From contig JAVEDP010000019.1 in the NCBI GenBank assembly GCA_030841085.1, forward strand, positions 1 through 64,000: DNA of 64,000 nucleotides, read 5' to 3'. Position numbers and translations under genes: made by a program. The DNA comes from Pyrinomonadaceae bacterium. Lineage in GTDB: Bacteria > Acidobacteriota > Blastocatellia > Pyrinomonadales > Pyrinomonadaceae. The notes beneath the pieces are model-generated. The model ran no database searches. It saw nothing but the letters and a program-made list of their open reading frames with translations, and was not told where the DNA came from. Of this stretch, positions 1-8,583 are shown in pieces; within the stretch, counting starts at the first letter, position 1; each line of letters starts with the position of its first letter.

Positions 1-2268
1 GGGCAGTACTTCGCTCAAGTCTACGACTATGATCGCTGGGGCAATCGCACGATCAATCAAACTCAAACATGGGGTGCGGGCGCGCCCAAACCAAACTTTG
101 GTGTGAATACGGCCAACAACCGGCTAACCGCGCCGGCCGGTTACAACCTGGACTACGACAACGCCGGTAACCAGACGAACGACACGTACACCGGTCAGGG
201 CCAGCGCACCTTCGATGCCGAGAACCGCATGAAGCAGGCGTGGGCGAATAATCAATGGCAGACCTATACCTACGATGCCGGCGGCCGTCGTATCAAACGC
301 AATGTGAACGGTGTTGAGACCTGGCAAATTTACGGCATGGATGGCGAGCTGCTGGCTGAGTATGCGTCGGGCGCTGCGCCCTTCCTGCCGGGCACTGAGT
401 ATGGGTATCGCGGCGGCGAGTTGCTGGTAACCATCACCAATGGCGACACGCAGCGGTTGACACGTTTCGTGACGAATCTTTACTACGGCGCGTTGCAGCG
501 CGATCCTACTTCGCAGGAACTGACGGACAAGGTGAACCAACTAGCAGCAGCAGGGGCCACAAGTCAAGCACAGTTGTTGACGGTCGCTAACCAGATCGCG
601 CGCTCCTTGTTCACCGCTACCAACTATGAAACCAATTCACCGGCGCGTTCTGATTTGCAATATACGGCGGATCTTTACTATGCATATCTACAGCGCGGGC
701 CGGACGATGGTGGATTGGGTTTCTGGGCGGGACAGGCAGCGGGTGGAGTAACGAACAGAACCAACGTCTGCAATGCGTTTGAAGCAAGCGGCGAGTTTCA
801 AACTCTCGTTGCGAATCTTTACGGCACGGCTGCTTCGGACAACGAACGCACCGAGCATTTTGTCAACAACTTCTATCGCGGGGCTTATGGCCGCGACGCA
901 ACCTCAACGGAAATCCAGCAGCAGCGCGATGCTTTGAATGCAGCGGCGGCGCAGAGTCAGGCGGCAGTGCAGGCGCAGGCTGACACATTCGGCCGCAGTC
1001 TGTTTGCCGGTCAGGTTAATGACAGTTCAATTTCCGACTCGCAGTTTGTGACGAATCTTTACGAAGCCTTCCTGCAACGCGGACCGGACGCCGGCGGATT
1101 GGGTTGGTGGTCGGGCCAGGCAACGGTCGGCACCGGACGTCAGAATGTTTTGGGAGCGTTTGCCGGCTGTCCCGCGTTCCGAGATCTTTCCGGCACGCTC
1201 TATCGCGAAGCGAATTGGTTGGTCAGCGATCACCTCGGCACACCGCGGATGATTGCGAACAAGAGCGGTTCGCTCGCGAGCATGAAGCGCCACGACTACC
1301 TGCCATTCGGCGAAGAATTGGGCGCAAACATTGGCGGCCGCACCACCATGCAAGGCTACACCGCCGACAGCGTCCGCCAGAAGTTCACCTCAAAAGAACG
1401 GGATAACGAGACCGGACTCGATTACTTCGGCGCTAGATACTACGGAAGCACACAAGGACGGTTCACTTCTGCCGATCCGTTGCTCTCATCCGGCACGATC
1501 TACGATCCGCAAACGTGGAATCGGTACTCCTACACACTGAACAACCCATTAAAGTACGTCGACCCATTCGGCCTGTATGGGTGGGATGCCTCGCTTGGCG
1601 GCTCGGCCACAGACGAGGAGTTGAAAAAGAGGAAGGGCGGACAAAAGATCATTGATCGGAGGAACGAATTCAGACAAGGTCTGACTGCTGCCACCAAAGC
1701 TGCCGGTAGCAATAAACTAACCGCTGATCAGCGAGCGGAAATTACGAGAGCTGTCAACGCCTATGGGACGGAACGCGATGCGAACGGCGTAAACATCGCA
1801 AGTGGGAAGGTAAAGGATGGTTCGGCTGCGGAGACATCGGGTAATGGCGACTATGGGTTCACAGCCGACAGCAATGGCAACGTTACTCCTAGCATTACGG
1901 TTACCTTCAATCAGAACTCAGCTATAGACGGAGAGGGCGTAGCCCATGAGGGCAGTCATGTTGCTGATAGGGTAGAGTTGATATCAGCACTCACGCTGAC
2001 CATGGGAACAGCGGATTGGGTGAAGGTACCGGAAAATGTTACGAGGTACGCAACAGAGTTGAGGGCTTACCGAGTGGGCTCATCTGTCGCTCAAGGCTTG
2101 GGCGTGGATAGTTACAATGCAAACAATACCGAATACTGGAACAGCGGGTGGAGGGCTGCAGATCGGGAAACGAAGAGGCAAGCAGGTATTGATAAAATCC
2201 TCAGGAACCAGTACAAAGTGACCCCTGATAATCAGGGCTCGAGACTGATCGAGTTAAAGAAGCCATGA
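1..2268 (+). CDS. RHS protein with DUF4214 repeats and HExxH metallopeptidase-like tip (5' partial)
   Basis: The reading frame is open from base 1, so the gene begins left of the window; GTG 103 is only an internal start. YD-type repeats (YDYDRWGNRT) come first, then four DUF4214-like units (about 460-1205; pattern FVTNLY..fLqRgPD..GLgwW), then the RHS core (about 1206-1575, from WLVSDHLGTPRM to DPFGL). After the core a new domain begins, with HEGSH at 1945-1959 and a downstream TELRAY segment that could give the third zinc ligand of a gluzincin-type peptidase. RHS proteins are polymorphic toxins whose variable tip is released after the core. The gene overlaps the next by ATGA, as expected for toxin and immunity. 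The RHS/DUF4214 call is firm; peptidase activity is inferred from the motif. Confidence 0.8.
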   Translation, partial: GQYFAQVYDYDRWGNRTINQTQTWGAGAPKPNFGVNTANNRLTAPAGYNLDYDNAGNQTNDTYTGQGQRTFDAENRMKQAWANNQWQTYTYDAGGRRIKRNVNGVETWQIYGMDGELLAEYASGAAPFLPGTEYGYRGGELLVTITNGDTQRLTRFVTNLYYGALQRDPTSQELTDKVNQLAAAGATSQAQLLTVANQIARSLFTATNYETNSPARSDLQYTADLYYAYLQRGPDDGGLGFWAGQAAGGVTNRTNVCNAFEASGEFQTLVANLYGTAASDNERTEHFVNNFYRGAYGRDATSTEIQQQRDALNAAAAQSQAAVQAQADTFGRSLFAGQVNDSSISDSQFVTNLYEAFLQRGPDAGGLGWWSGQATVGTGRQNVLGAFAGCPAFRDLSGTLYREANWLVSDHLGTPRMIANKSGSLASMKRHDYLPFGEELGANIGGRTTMQGYTADSVRQKFTSKERDNETGLDYFGARYYGSTQGRFTSADPLLSSGTIYDPQTWNRYSYTLNNPLKYVDPFGLYGWDASLGGSATDEELKKRKGGQKIIDRRNEFRQGLTAATKAAGSNKLTADQRAEITRAVNAYGTERDANGVNIASGKVKDGSAAETSGNGDYGFTADSNGNVTPSITVTFNQNSAIDGEGVAHEGSHVADRVELISALTLTMGTADWVKVPENVTRYATELRAYRVGSSVAQGLGVDSYNANNTEYWNSGWRAADRETKRQAGIDKILRNQYKVTPDNQGSRLIELKKP

Positions 2269-2768
2269 GAAGTCGCACGATCAACACCACAGTTACTGTT
2301 ATAGCTATGAGTGTACTTTTGTCTAGTGCAGAGGTGATAAGCAAAGCGGAGCCACCATCATCGGAGCAAGCACAAGTGGTGAAGGCCGTTGCTCCGGCTT
2401 ATCCAGTGATTGCAATAGCCGCGGGTGTTGGTGGTACAGTTACCACCGAGGTTGAGATAGACGCGCGTGGTCTCGTCACTGCAGTACGGACTGTTGATGG
2501 ACCTAAGCTCCTGCGGGCAGCCGCGGAGATCACGTCGCGACGTTGGATCTTCTCTCCCGTGGAGAATCAAACCAAGCCAAGAGTCGTGCGCCTTCTTTTT
2601 GCCTTCAAACTTATGCCGAAAGATACTCCTCAGGATCAGCTATTGCCGATCTTCATGCCGCCCTATCAGGTTGAGGTTAGACAAGCGAAGGGAACTTTGA
2701 TTCACAGGGTTGATTCAGATCCGCCCGGATACGTCAAACCTCAGCGACCTAGTAAAAAGAAATATTGA
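2265..2768 (+). CDS. TonB C-terminal-domain-like exported protein, candidate immunity protein
   Basis: 167 residues. The ATG overlaps the stop of the RHS gene (ATGA at 2265-2268), so translation is probably coupled. An N-terminal hydrophobic stretch (residues 8-25) looks like a signal peptide or anchor. Residues about 45-120 follow the TonB-C pattern: AP.YP..A...GVGGTV..EV.ID..G.V....V, then a W.F.P segment. The tail is basic and Pro-rich. The family normally contacts outer-membrane receptors. Directly behind a toxin tip, however, it is better read as a periplasmic immunity protein for the HEGSH domain. That role rests on position only. Confidence 0.6.
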   Translation: MRSRTINTTVTVIAMSVLLSSAEVISKAEPPSSEQAQVVKAVAPAYPVIAIAAGVGGTVTTEVEIDARGLVTAVRTVDGPKLLRAAAEITSRRWIFSPVENQTKPRVVRLLFAFKLMPKDTPQDQLLPIFMPPYQVEVRQAKGTLIHRVDSDPPGYVKPQRPSKKKY

Positions 2769-2785
2769 TCCGGCCATTCAGGTCC

Positions 2786-3119
2786 TCACGCCTTCTGAGC
2801 TTTTTCTAAGACAGTATCGATGAAACGGATGACGAATTTCTGTTCTTTGCGGGGGAGGCGTCTGATCTGATCGAAGCGGAGTTGCAGATGTGGAGGCGGG
2901 CCCGGCTTGCCGCGCGCGGCCTTTGGCTGACTGCCGAGCAACTCAGCGACCGACACGTTCTAAAGCTTCGGCGGCGCGCTGAATGAAGTCGAGCGAGGGG
3001 TTGCCGGCACGACGCTCGTAGTAGTCGATCATCTTGCGGGTGGTGTCGAGAAGATCGGCAAGCTGCGTCTGCGACAAGTCCTTACTGCGCCGCAAAGCGG
3101 CCAATCTTTGTCCAAACAT
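2786..3119 (-). pseudogene. XRE/Cro-type HTH regulator, frameshifted
   Basis: Read from ATG 3119 leftwards, the first 58 codons give an HTH_XRE domain (MFGQRLAALRRSK, then QLADLLDTTRKMIDYYE). The frame ends at 2943 just after AAEALERVGR. Dropping one base near 2958 restores a convincing tail (VSVAELLGSQP, RRLPRKEQKFVIRFIDTVLE) that stops at 2786. This matches the usual layout of small XRE regulators of about 110 residues, so a one-base insertion has broken the gene. The 5' end abuts an RHS fragment on the opposite strand. A sequencing error cannot be ruled out. Confidence 0.6.
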
Positions 3120-3152
3120 CGGAGCTTCTTTGGTTGCCGGACGAGCGACGAC

Positions 3153-3660
3153 GTTCAGCGGCAACCTCGGTGATGGCCAGCAAAAGACCTATGCGAGCGA
3201 GATTCTCTATTCGCCGTTTGGCGCAATGACCAAAGAGAAGTTTGGCACTGACACGGCCATCTACAACAAGCTGTTTTATAATTCACGCGGCCAGCTAGCG
3301 GAGATATGCGAGAGCACAAGCTGGACTGGGCCAACGGATACAACCTGGGATCGCGGGGCCATCATCAACTACTACAGCAACAATTGCTGGGGCATGTGTG
3401 GCGGCACGGGCAGCACGACGGCGATGACGGACAACAACGGCAATCTGAAGAAGCAGGAGGTGTTTGTTCCCAACAACGAGCAGAACACGAGCTCCACTTC
3501 ATGGTTGCAGCAGTATGACTACGACGGCTGAATCGCTTGCAGCGCGTGCATGAAACTACCGGCAACACGCAGACAGATTGGCAGCAGGAATATGTCTACG
3601 ACCGTTACGGCAATCGCACCATTCATCAAACAAACACGTACGGCATCGGGGTTAACAAGA
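3153..3660 (+). pseudogene. RHS central-region fragment, frameshifted
   Basis: The translation carries RHS-type text (ILYSPFGAMTKEKFG, AMTDNNGNLKKQEVF, QQYDYDG) that reaches a stop at 3529-3531. One missing base there restores NRLQRVHETTGN followed by YVYDRYGNRTIHQT. That segment is equivalent to the YDRWGNRT repeat at the start of the window. The fragment therefore corresponds to the part of an RHS gene just before the DUF4214 block, but it has no start, core or tip. It is cassette debris. Confidence 0.65.
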
Positions 3661-3856
3661 AAGACTGCGAATATCGGTTTTTGCCAGCCCTTTCTCAGAA
3701 TTTACGTCGCAGGTAAAGCTCGTGTATGACACGGTGTCTGAGAAAGGCGAGTGGACAGAATTCTTCGCGTGGAACATCAAGAAGAGGCGGGAAGCTGTTC
3801 TAGCTGAATATCATATACTTCCAAAGAATAAAGGATCGACTTCAAACCAATATTAG
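3659..3856 (+). pseudogene. C-terminal remnant of unrecognised protein
   Basis: An open frame of 65 codons ends at TAG 3854-3856. It contains a plausible protein-like stretch (SEFTSQVKLVYDTVSEKGEW, then FFAWNIKKRREAVLAEY) but no start and no family I recognise. Being sandwiched between an RHS fragment and a DUF4214/RHS block suggests the tail of an old toxin or immunity gene. Bases 3857-4015 hold no recognisable gene. Confidence 0.3.
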
Positions 3857-4087
3857 CCGCTCTACGTTTGCAATGGATGGGGAAGGGCTCCGACTACCAA
3901 CGAAGAAGACGGTCCTGATTCACCCAAGCTTCTGAATACTCAGGTTCGTCGTGCAACAAGATCCGGACCAACTATCCTGAGAACGCGACGCCTCTTCGCC
4001 GGGAGTAGAGTTCGGGAGAATTTCCAGACTCTCGTTGCAAATCTCTACGGCACGGCCGCATCGGACAACGAGCGCACCGAGCACTTT

Positions 4088-5521
4088 GTGAACAACTTCT
4101 ATCGCGGCGCCTACGGACGCGACGCGACGTCGACGGAAATCCAGCAGCAGCGCGATGCTTTGAATGCAGCGGCGGCGCAGAGTCAGGAGGCGGTCCAATC
4201 GCAAGCTGAGACATTCGGCCGCAGTCTGTTTGCCGGACAGGTGAACGACAGTTCAATTTCCGACACGCAGTTTGTGACGAATCTTTACGAAGCCTTCCTG
4301 CAACGCGGTCCGGACGCCGGCGGATTGGGTTGGTGGTCGGGCCAGGCGACTGTCGGCACGGGACGTCAGAATGTCCTCGGCGCGTTCGCCGGCTGCACTG
4401 CGTTCAGAGATCTTTCCGGCACGCTCTATCGCGAAGCGAATTGGTTGGTCAGCGATCACCTCGGCACACCGCGGATGATTGCGAACAAGAGTGGCTCGCT
4501 CTCCAGCATGAAGCGCCACGACTATCTACCATTCGGCGAAGAACTGACTGCAAACATCGGCGGTCGCACGCCGACGCAAGGCTACACCGGCGACAGCGTG
4601 CGGCAGAAGTTCACCCAAAAAGAACGCGATAATGAAACCGGGCTCGATTATTTCGGGGGCAGATACTACGCCAGCTTGCAGGGAAGGTTCACGAGCGCAG
4701 ATTCCTTTGCTGGATCTAGGTTCGATCCTCAGAGCCTCAACAGATACGCTTACGTCCAAAACAATCCTTTGGCTTTCACGGATCCGACTGGCCATATGCG
4801 TGAACCTTGGACGATAAATCCCCTAGATTATTTGTTTGGGCCGCGAGTCAGCGAACCAATGTTACAGGCACAAGGTAAAGCCCAAACACCTGTGAGGATC
4901 GAATCAGGCGGTAGTACTTCGGGTATCGCTGACGATGGAAGGCATTTCAACGGTACCTTAAAGATTACGGAGCTTGGAGAAGCTCCAGAATCAAAGCCGG
5001 ATTTGTTTAGGCGCATTTGGTCAGGTATTAAGAGACGCTTTCCGGGCTTCTCCGGTGGTACCACTGTTGGTGGAGGAGCTGGACTCGGTACTGGAATGTA
5101 TGGAGCTGGTGGTGTCGGTAGCGTTCAGAGTGGACTCTTTATTGATAACAACACCGGTCATATAAATGCCGGTAATACTGCGGCGGGCGGGCTGGTAATA
5201 GGTGCCCATAATTTCCAAGGTTCAAATCCCAATGGTCCAGAACTTAGATTACCGCGAGTACCAGGAGAGTCTATGGTGGCGGGGGCTTGGTGGGAAATCG
5301 GCGGTGGTCTTTGGTTTTCAAACGCCAGATCTGTACGCGAACTGGCGGGGCCCTTTCAAACTACTCACCTCAGCCTTATTTTTGTTTCGGTTCAAGTCGA
5401 TGAGGGTGGTAACGGTGTTAAGGTATTTTCAGCAACCGCAGGCCCCGGTGCTGGGGCGGGTGTTTATAAATCGCCAACCAATACTGCCATACTCTGGGAC
5501 GCTGACGCTCACGTCCCGTAG
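4088..5521 (+). CDS. 5'-truncated RHS cassette with glycine-rich C-terminal domain
   Basis: Homology to the DUF4214 block of the first RHS gene begins at 4016 in the same frame, but the first usable start is GTG 4088. Two DUF4214-like units are followed by the RHS core (about 4430-4795, WLVSDHLGTPRM to DPTGH). The roughly 240-residue tip is new. It has a linker with a basic RRIWSGIKRRFPG patch and a Gly-rich, alternating hydrophobic region (GGTTVGGGAGLGTGM, GAGGVGSVQSG), then ends at WDADAHVP. I recognise no enzyme motif; a beta-rich or membrane-active toxin is possible. No secretion signal or RHS shell is present, so this is an orphan tip cassette. Confidence 0.65.
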   Translation: MNNFYRGAYGRDATSTEIQQQRDALNAAAAQSQEAVQSQAETFGRSLFAGQVNDSSISDTQFVTNLYEAFLQRGPDAGGLGWWSGQATVGTGRQNVLGAFAGCTAFRDLSGTLYREANWLVSDHLGTPRMIANKSGSLSSMKRHDYLPFGEELTANIGGRTPTQGYTGDSVRQKFTQKERDNETGLDYFGGRYYASLQGRFTSADSFAGSRFDPQSLNRYAYVQNNPLAFTDPTGHMREPWTINPLDYLFGPRVSEPMLQAQGKAQTPVRIESGGSTSGIADDGRHFNGTLKITELGEAPESKPDLFRRIWSGIKRRFPGFSGGTTVGGGAGLGTGMYGAGGVGSVQSGLFIDNNTGHINAGNTAAGGLVIGAHNFQGSNPNGPELRLPRVPGESMVAGAWWEIGGGLWFSNARSVRELAGPFQTTHLSLIFVSVQVDEGGNGVKVFSATAGPGAGAGVYKSPTNTAILWDADAHVP

Positions 5522-5589
5522 TGAGCGGCTAGGGTTGTCCGCAAAACTGTGTCGGGAAGCGGACGAACCTCCTTTAGACATTGTGACGT

Positions 5590-5835
5590 ATGATCTACTT
5601 GAACCAAGAAGCGACGGACGTTCTAACCGCATGGATTTGTATTTTCGTGGTCTGTTTGCTGGTAGGACTAGTGTTATCGAGATGGCCTGATAAGGTTCAG
5701 CGGTATGATATGCGAATGGCTATCTACTTAAAAAACCCTAAGACCCACAAGGCATTTATACAAGGCATAGGCTATTTACTGCTGGCGTTTTCCTTGGTCG
5801 CCCTCGTGGCATCAATCGTCGCCTATTTTCACTAG
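5590..5835 (+). CDS. Small two-helix membrane protein, candidate immunity protein
   Basis: 81 residues beginning at ATG 5590, 68 bp after the glycine-rich cassette. Two hydrophobic segments are visible (about residues 13-30 and 57-78), separated by a basic loop containing RWPDKVQRYDMR. No family recognised. Small inner-membrane proteins behind an RHS tip commonly act as immunity proteins, and a membrane location would suit a membrane-active toxin. The pairing is inferred from position only. Confidence 0.5.
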   Translation: MIYLNQEATDVLTAWICIFVVCLLVGLVLSRWPDKVQRYDMRMAIYLKNPKTHKAFIQGIGYLLLAFSLVALVASIVAYFH

Positions 5836-5924
5836 CGTTTTAATTTATAGATGCGGGGCCGACATTGGTGATTCATCTCGGCATGAGCCGGAAAATTTGT
5901 CCTTTAGCTGGTGTCACGTCTCAT

Positions 5925-6362
5925 ATGATCCGGAGTTCTCGACAGGTCCTTTCTCTTCTTGCGGTTGTTGCCCTGGCTCTTCTAGGTGCGAACTCCTGCG
6001 ACAGCAAAGAGTCGAAACGAACAGCTGAGAATGCTGTTGAGAAGTTTCACGTTCTCTTCAATGAAGGCGGATACAATGAGATATACGATCGAGCAGATCA
6101 GACTTATAGGGATGCAATAAGTGAAACCGATACGATTGCCCTTTTTGCAATGCTTCGTCAAAAGCTTGGAAACGTTAGGCAATCCAAGCAGGTTGGTTGG
6201 TCTATCGACTCATCCACGCTAGGAACGACTGTGAGACTTGAATACAAGACTGAGTTTGCGAACGGGAAGGCAACGGAACAATTTACCTTTTTGGAGAGCA
6301 GCGGCGACCCTCGGCTAATGAACTACGACATCCAATCCCCGCTCCTGATCAAAAATCGTTAG
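5925..6362 (+). CDS. Exported small protein, NTF2/DUF4019-like
   Basis: The ATG at 5925 (MIRSSRQVLS) places a signal peptide correctly; the longer frame from TTG 5865 would bury it. The hydrophobic segment LLAVVALALLG is followed by ANSC, a poor lipobox, so a lipoprotein is uncertain. The mature part (EKFHVLFNEGGYNEIYD, then KLGNVRQSKQVGW, YKTEFANGKATEQF) resembles the small exported DUF4019/NTF2-like proteins. It lies between two RHS cassettes and could be a second immunity gene or passenger cargo. The following RHS fragment begins within 20 bp of its stop. Confidence 0.5.
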   Translation: MIRSSRQVLSLLAVVALALLGANSCDSKESKRTAENAVEKFHVLFNEGGYNEIYDRADQTYRDAISETDTIALFAMLRQKLGNVRQSKQVGWSIDSSTLGTTVRLEYKTEFANGKATEQFTFLESSGDPRLMNYDIQSPLLIKNR

Positions 6363-6381
6363 TCTCAGCAATGAGGTCCTC

Positions 6382-6650
6382 AGGCAGAAGTTCACACAAA
6401 AAGAACGCGATAACGAAACGGGGCTCGATTACTTCATAGTTCGGTATTACGCATCGGCGCAAGGTAGGTTTAGTGGTGTCGATCCATATGAAGTCAATCG
6501 GGAAAGGCAGCTTAAGGCTGATCCAAAAGAAGGCGAATCATTATTCCGGGAGTACCTTGCGAATCCACAGCAGTGGAATCGCTATACATACGCCTTAAGC
6601 AATCCACTCGCGTACATAGATCCTACTGGCGAAGCCGCGGAGCTCACTGG
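6382..6650 (+). pseudogene. RHS core 3' fragment fused in frame to the next DUF4214 block
   Basis: The frame is open from 6349. From 6382 it reads RQKFTQKERDNETGLDYF, then NPQQWNRYTYALSNPLAYID and PTGEAAELTGND, which is the second half of an RHS core plus the first residues of a tip. At 6656 it continues without a stop into the DUF4214 text YGRDATSTEIQQQ of the next cassette. No start codon lies in this frame before 6706. This is the junction left by a recombination event that removed the former tip. Confidence 0.65.
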
Positions 6651-6705
6651 TAATGACTACGGACGCGATGCGACGTCGACGGAAATCCAGCAGCAGCGTG
6701 ATGCG

Positions 6706-8073
6706 TTGAATGCGGCAGCGGCGCAGAGTCAGGCGGCGGTCCAATCACAAGCTGACACATTCGGCCGCAGTCTGTTTGCCGGACAGGTGAACGACAGCTC
6801 AATTTCCGACACGCAGTTTGTGACGAATCTTTACGAAGCCTTCCTGCAACGCGGACCGGACGCAGGCGGATTGGGTTGGTGGTCGCCGCAAGCCACGCTG
6901 GGCTCGGGCCGTCAGAATGCTTTGGGAGCGTTCGCCGGCTGCCCCGCGTTCAGAGATCTTTCCGGCACGCTCTATCGCGAAGCCAACTGGCTGGTCAGCG
7001 ATCACCTCGGCACGCCCAGAATGATCGCAAACAAGAGTGGTTCGCTCGCCAGCATGAAACGCCACGACTATCTCCCATTCGGCGAAGAACTTTTCGCCGA
7101 CACTGGTGGCCGCACAACCACGCAAGGTTACACCGGCGACAGCGTCCGCCAGAAGTTCACCCAAAAAGAACGGGACATTGAAACCGGACTAGACTATTTT
7201 GGGGCAAGATACTTCACTGCAACTCAAGGAAGGTTTACGAGCGCCGATCCATTGCTGTCCAGCGGAAGGTCTCTTCAACCGCAGAGCTGGAATCGCTATT
7301 CATACTGTCTGAATGACCCACTGAAATATGTCGATCCCAAAGGGCTAATTTGGGGTACTCAAGATTTCGAACAGGATGGTCACAAGTACAGAAGGTATGT
7401 ATGGTTCAACGGCGATAAAGTTGGTAAAGGATTTACTGCTTTCACACCGGACAAAGACGGAACCGTAATCGCGCTCAAAGGCGGTGGCGGTGCGAGAATT
7501 TACCGAAACGGCGGCTCGGAAACGTGGCCTGGGCCAGGAGGCGATGGTCATTTTAATAATGATGGCCTGAATTTCGCAGCAGGCCATCTGCGCGGCATTG
7601 CTAATGCGTTAACGTCCGTGAATCCGCTGGCTCAAGCGGCCGTAAATTTGGCGCTTGATCAAGTAGGCGGTGTAGATAAAGACTCGGATCTTTATAAGAA
7701 GGGCGACACCATTGGCAGCTACACGACTGCCGGCGCTCTCCTTTTCGTCGGTCCCGGTGCTGGAGCTGAAGAAGGAACGACGACGCTCTATCGCGCTGTG
7801 AGTAATGCCGAGTTCGAGCAAGTAATGAGGACCGGAACATTTGAGGGCGGCCCCATGATGTCCTTGGGTAAGCACTTTGCCGAAACTGCCGAAGATGCAG
7901 CTCAGTGGGGACTCAAGCTTGAGGGCAAGGGGGGATTCAAGGTAGTCGATGTCAGAATTCCAACGGTCCAAGCCGAGAAATTCCAGCGATGGGAAAGACT
8001 TGATGGGATTGGACCCGCTCGTTACGCGGAATTCAAAGACCTTACAAATGCGGTTATTGGGAAGGGACCATGA
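6706..8073 (+). CDS. 5'-truncated RHS cassette with ADP-ribosyltransferase-like tip
   Basis: 455 residues from TTG 6706, with the frame continuing upstream into the fused RHS fragment. It holds one and a half DUF4214-like units, the RHS core (about 6985-7345, ending DPKGL), then a linker (VWFNGDKVGKGF, GGVDKDSDLYKKGDTIG, TTAGALLF) and a roughly 100-residue end domain. That domain starts LYRAVSNAEFEQVM and contains GKHFAETAEDAAQWG. The layout fits ART-fold toxins: an early Arg strand, an aromatic/Ser-Thr strand and a late acidic residue. The ART call is inference. A second cassette at 12721-14109 shares the linker and this domain type. It overlaps the next gene by ATGA. Confidence 0.6.
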   Translation: MNAAAAQSQAAVQSQADTFGRSLFAGQVNDSSISDTQFVTNLYEAFLQRGPDAGGLGWWSPQATLGSGRQNALGAFAGCPAFRDLSGTLYREANWLVSDHLGTPRMIANKSGSLASMKRHDYLPFGEELFADTGGRTTTQGYTGDSVRQKFTQKERDIETGLDYFGARYFTATQGRFTSADPLLSSGRSLQPQSWNRYSYCLNDPLKYVDPKGLIWGTQDFEQDGHKYRRYVWFNGDKVGKGFTAFTPDKDGTVIALKGGGGARIYRNGGSETWPGPGGDGHFNNDGLNFAAGHLRGIANALTSVNPLAQAAVNLALDQVGGVDKDSDLYKKGDTIGSYTTAGALLFVGPGAGAEEGTTTLYRAVSNAEFEQVMRTGTFEGGPMMSLGKHFAETAEDAAQWGLKLEGKGGFKVVDVRIPTVQAEKFQRWERLDGIGPARYAEFKDLTNAVIGKGP

Positions 8074-8372
8074 GTCATAAGTCAGTGAAAGCCAGAGTAT
8101 GTTGGTTGAAGGCAGAAGAGGGTGGACGCCCGTCTCCGCCTCCGGGGCCTAAATATTCTACAGTCGCCAAATTTGAAGATGAGAAGGATACCTGGTTAAC
8201 AGAGGCCTGGAGTTTGATTCTCGAGTTTAGTGGGGCTCCGGATGAATCGCTTTGTATTACTACCGATGTGAGCTTTCTAAGCGAGGAGGGACCAATGAGG
8301 CTACTTCACTCAGGCAGCCAGTTCGAGCTTTACGAGGGCCGTCGATTGGTTGCCAGAGGAGAGGTACTTTAG
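8070..8372 (+). CDS. EF-Tu domain 3-like small protein, candidate immunity protein
   Basis: 100 residues; its ATG overlaps the stop of the ART-like cassette (ATGA 8070-8073). The first strand (KARVCWLKAEEGGRPSPPP) and the end (LHSGSQFELYEGRRLVARGE) follow the pattern of EF-Tu/IF2 beta-barrel domains, where a final F.l.EGgr.vG.G.V strand is typical. No GTPase domain is present. Coupled translation makes it the likely cognate immunity protein. A barrel resembling a translation factor could be a decoy for the toxin's target, but nothing in the sequence proves that. A shorter overlapping frame, 8252-8470, is treated as a shadow. Confidence 0.55.
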   Translation: MSHKSVKARVCWLKAEEGGRPSPPPGPKYSTVAKFEDEKDTWLTEAWSLILEFSGAPDESLCITTDVSFLSEEGPMRLLHSGSQFELYEGRRLVARGEVL

Positions 8373-8480
8373 CTCTATCGGGTTTGCTCGTACTGAGAGA
8401 CGTAGGCCGAGACCCAGTTGACTATGTGTTCCTGCTGGCGGCGCGGGAGCTCTACGCAGGTCAATTATAACACCATCAAT

Positions 8481-8583
8481 GGTCCGCAACTTAGTTGTCG
8501 CTGGTGTCGCTCAAGCTGAGCAAAAAGTCCACGACTTAGATGTAAAGTCCACAACATAGATGTAAAGTCCGCGACTTAGATGT
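8481..8583 (+). repeat. Tandem 20-bp repeats before RHS cassette 4
   Basis: Three adjacent 20-bp units at 8524-8543, 8544-8563 and 8564-8583 (consensus aaagtccacgacttagatgt) differ at a few positions. A diverged fourth copy lies at 8481-8503. The last unit runs into the start of the next truncated RHS cassette. Nothing else is recognised between 8373 and 8580. Confidence 0.75.

Noticed and set aside
3034-3531. A 165-residue protein starting at 3034
   Set aside because: Its first 35 codons are the antisense of the XRE regulator; only the RHS-like part from about 3153 is meaningful.
8252-8470. Extra small gene after the EF-Tu-like protein
   Set aside because: It overlaps the immunity candidate out of frame, has no ribosome site and no protein-like pattern.
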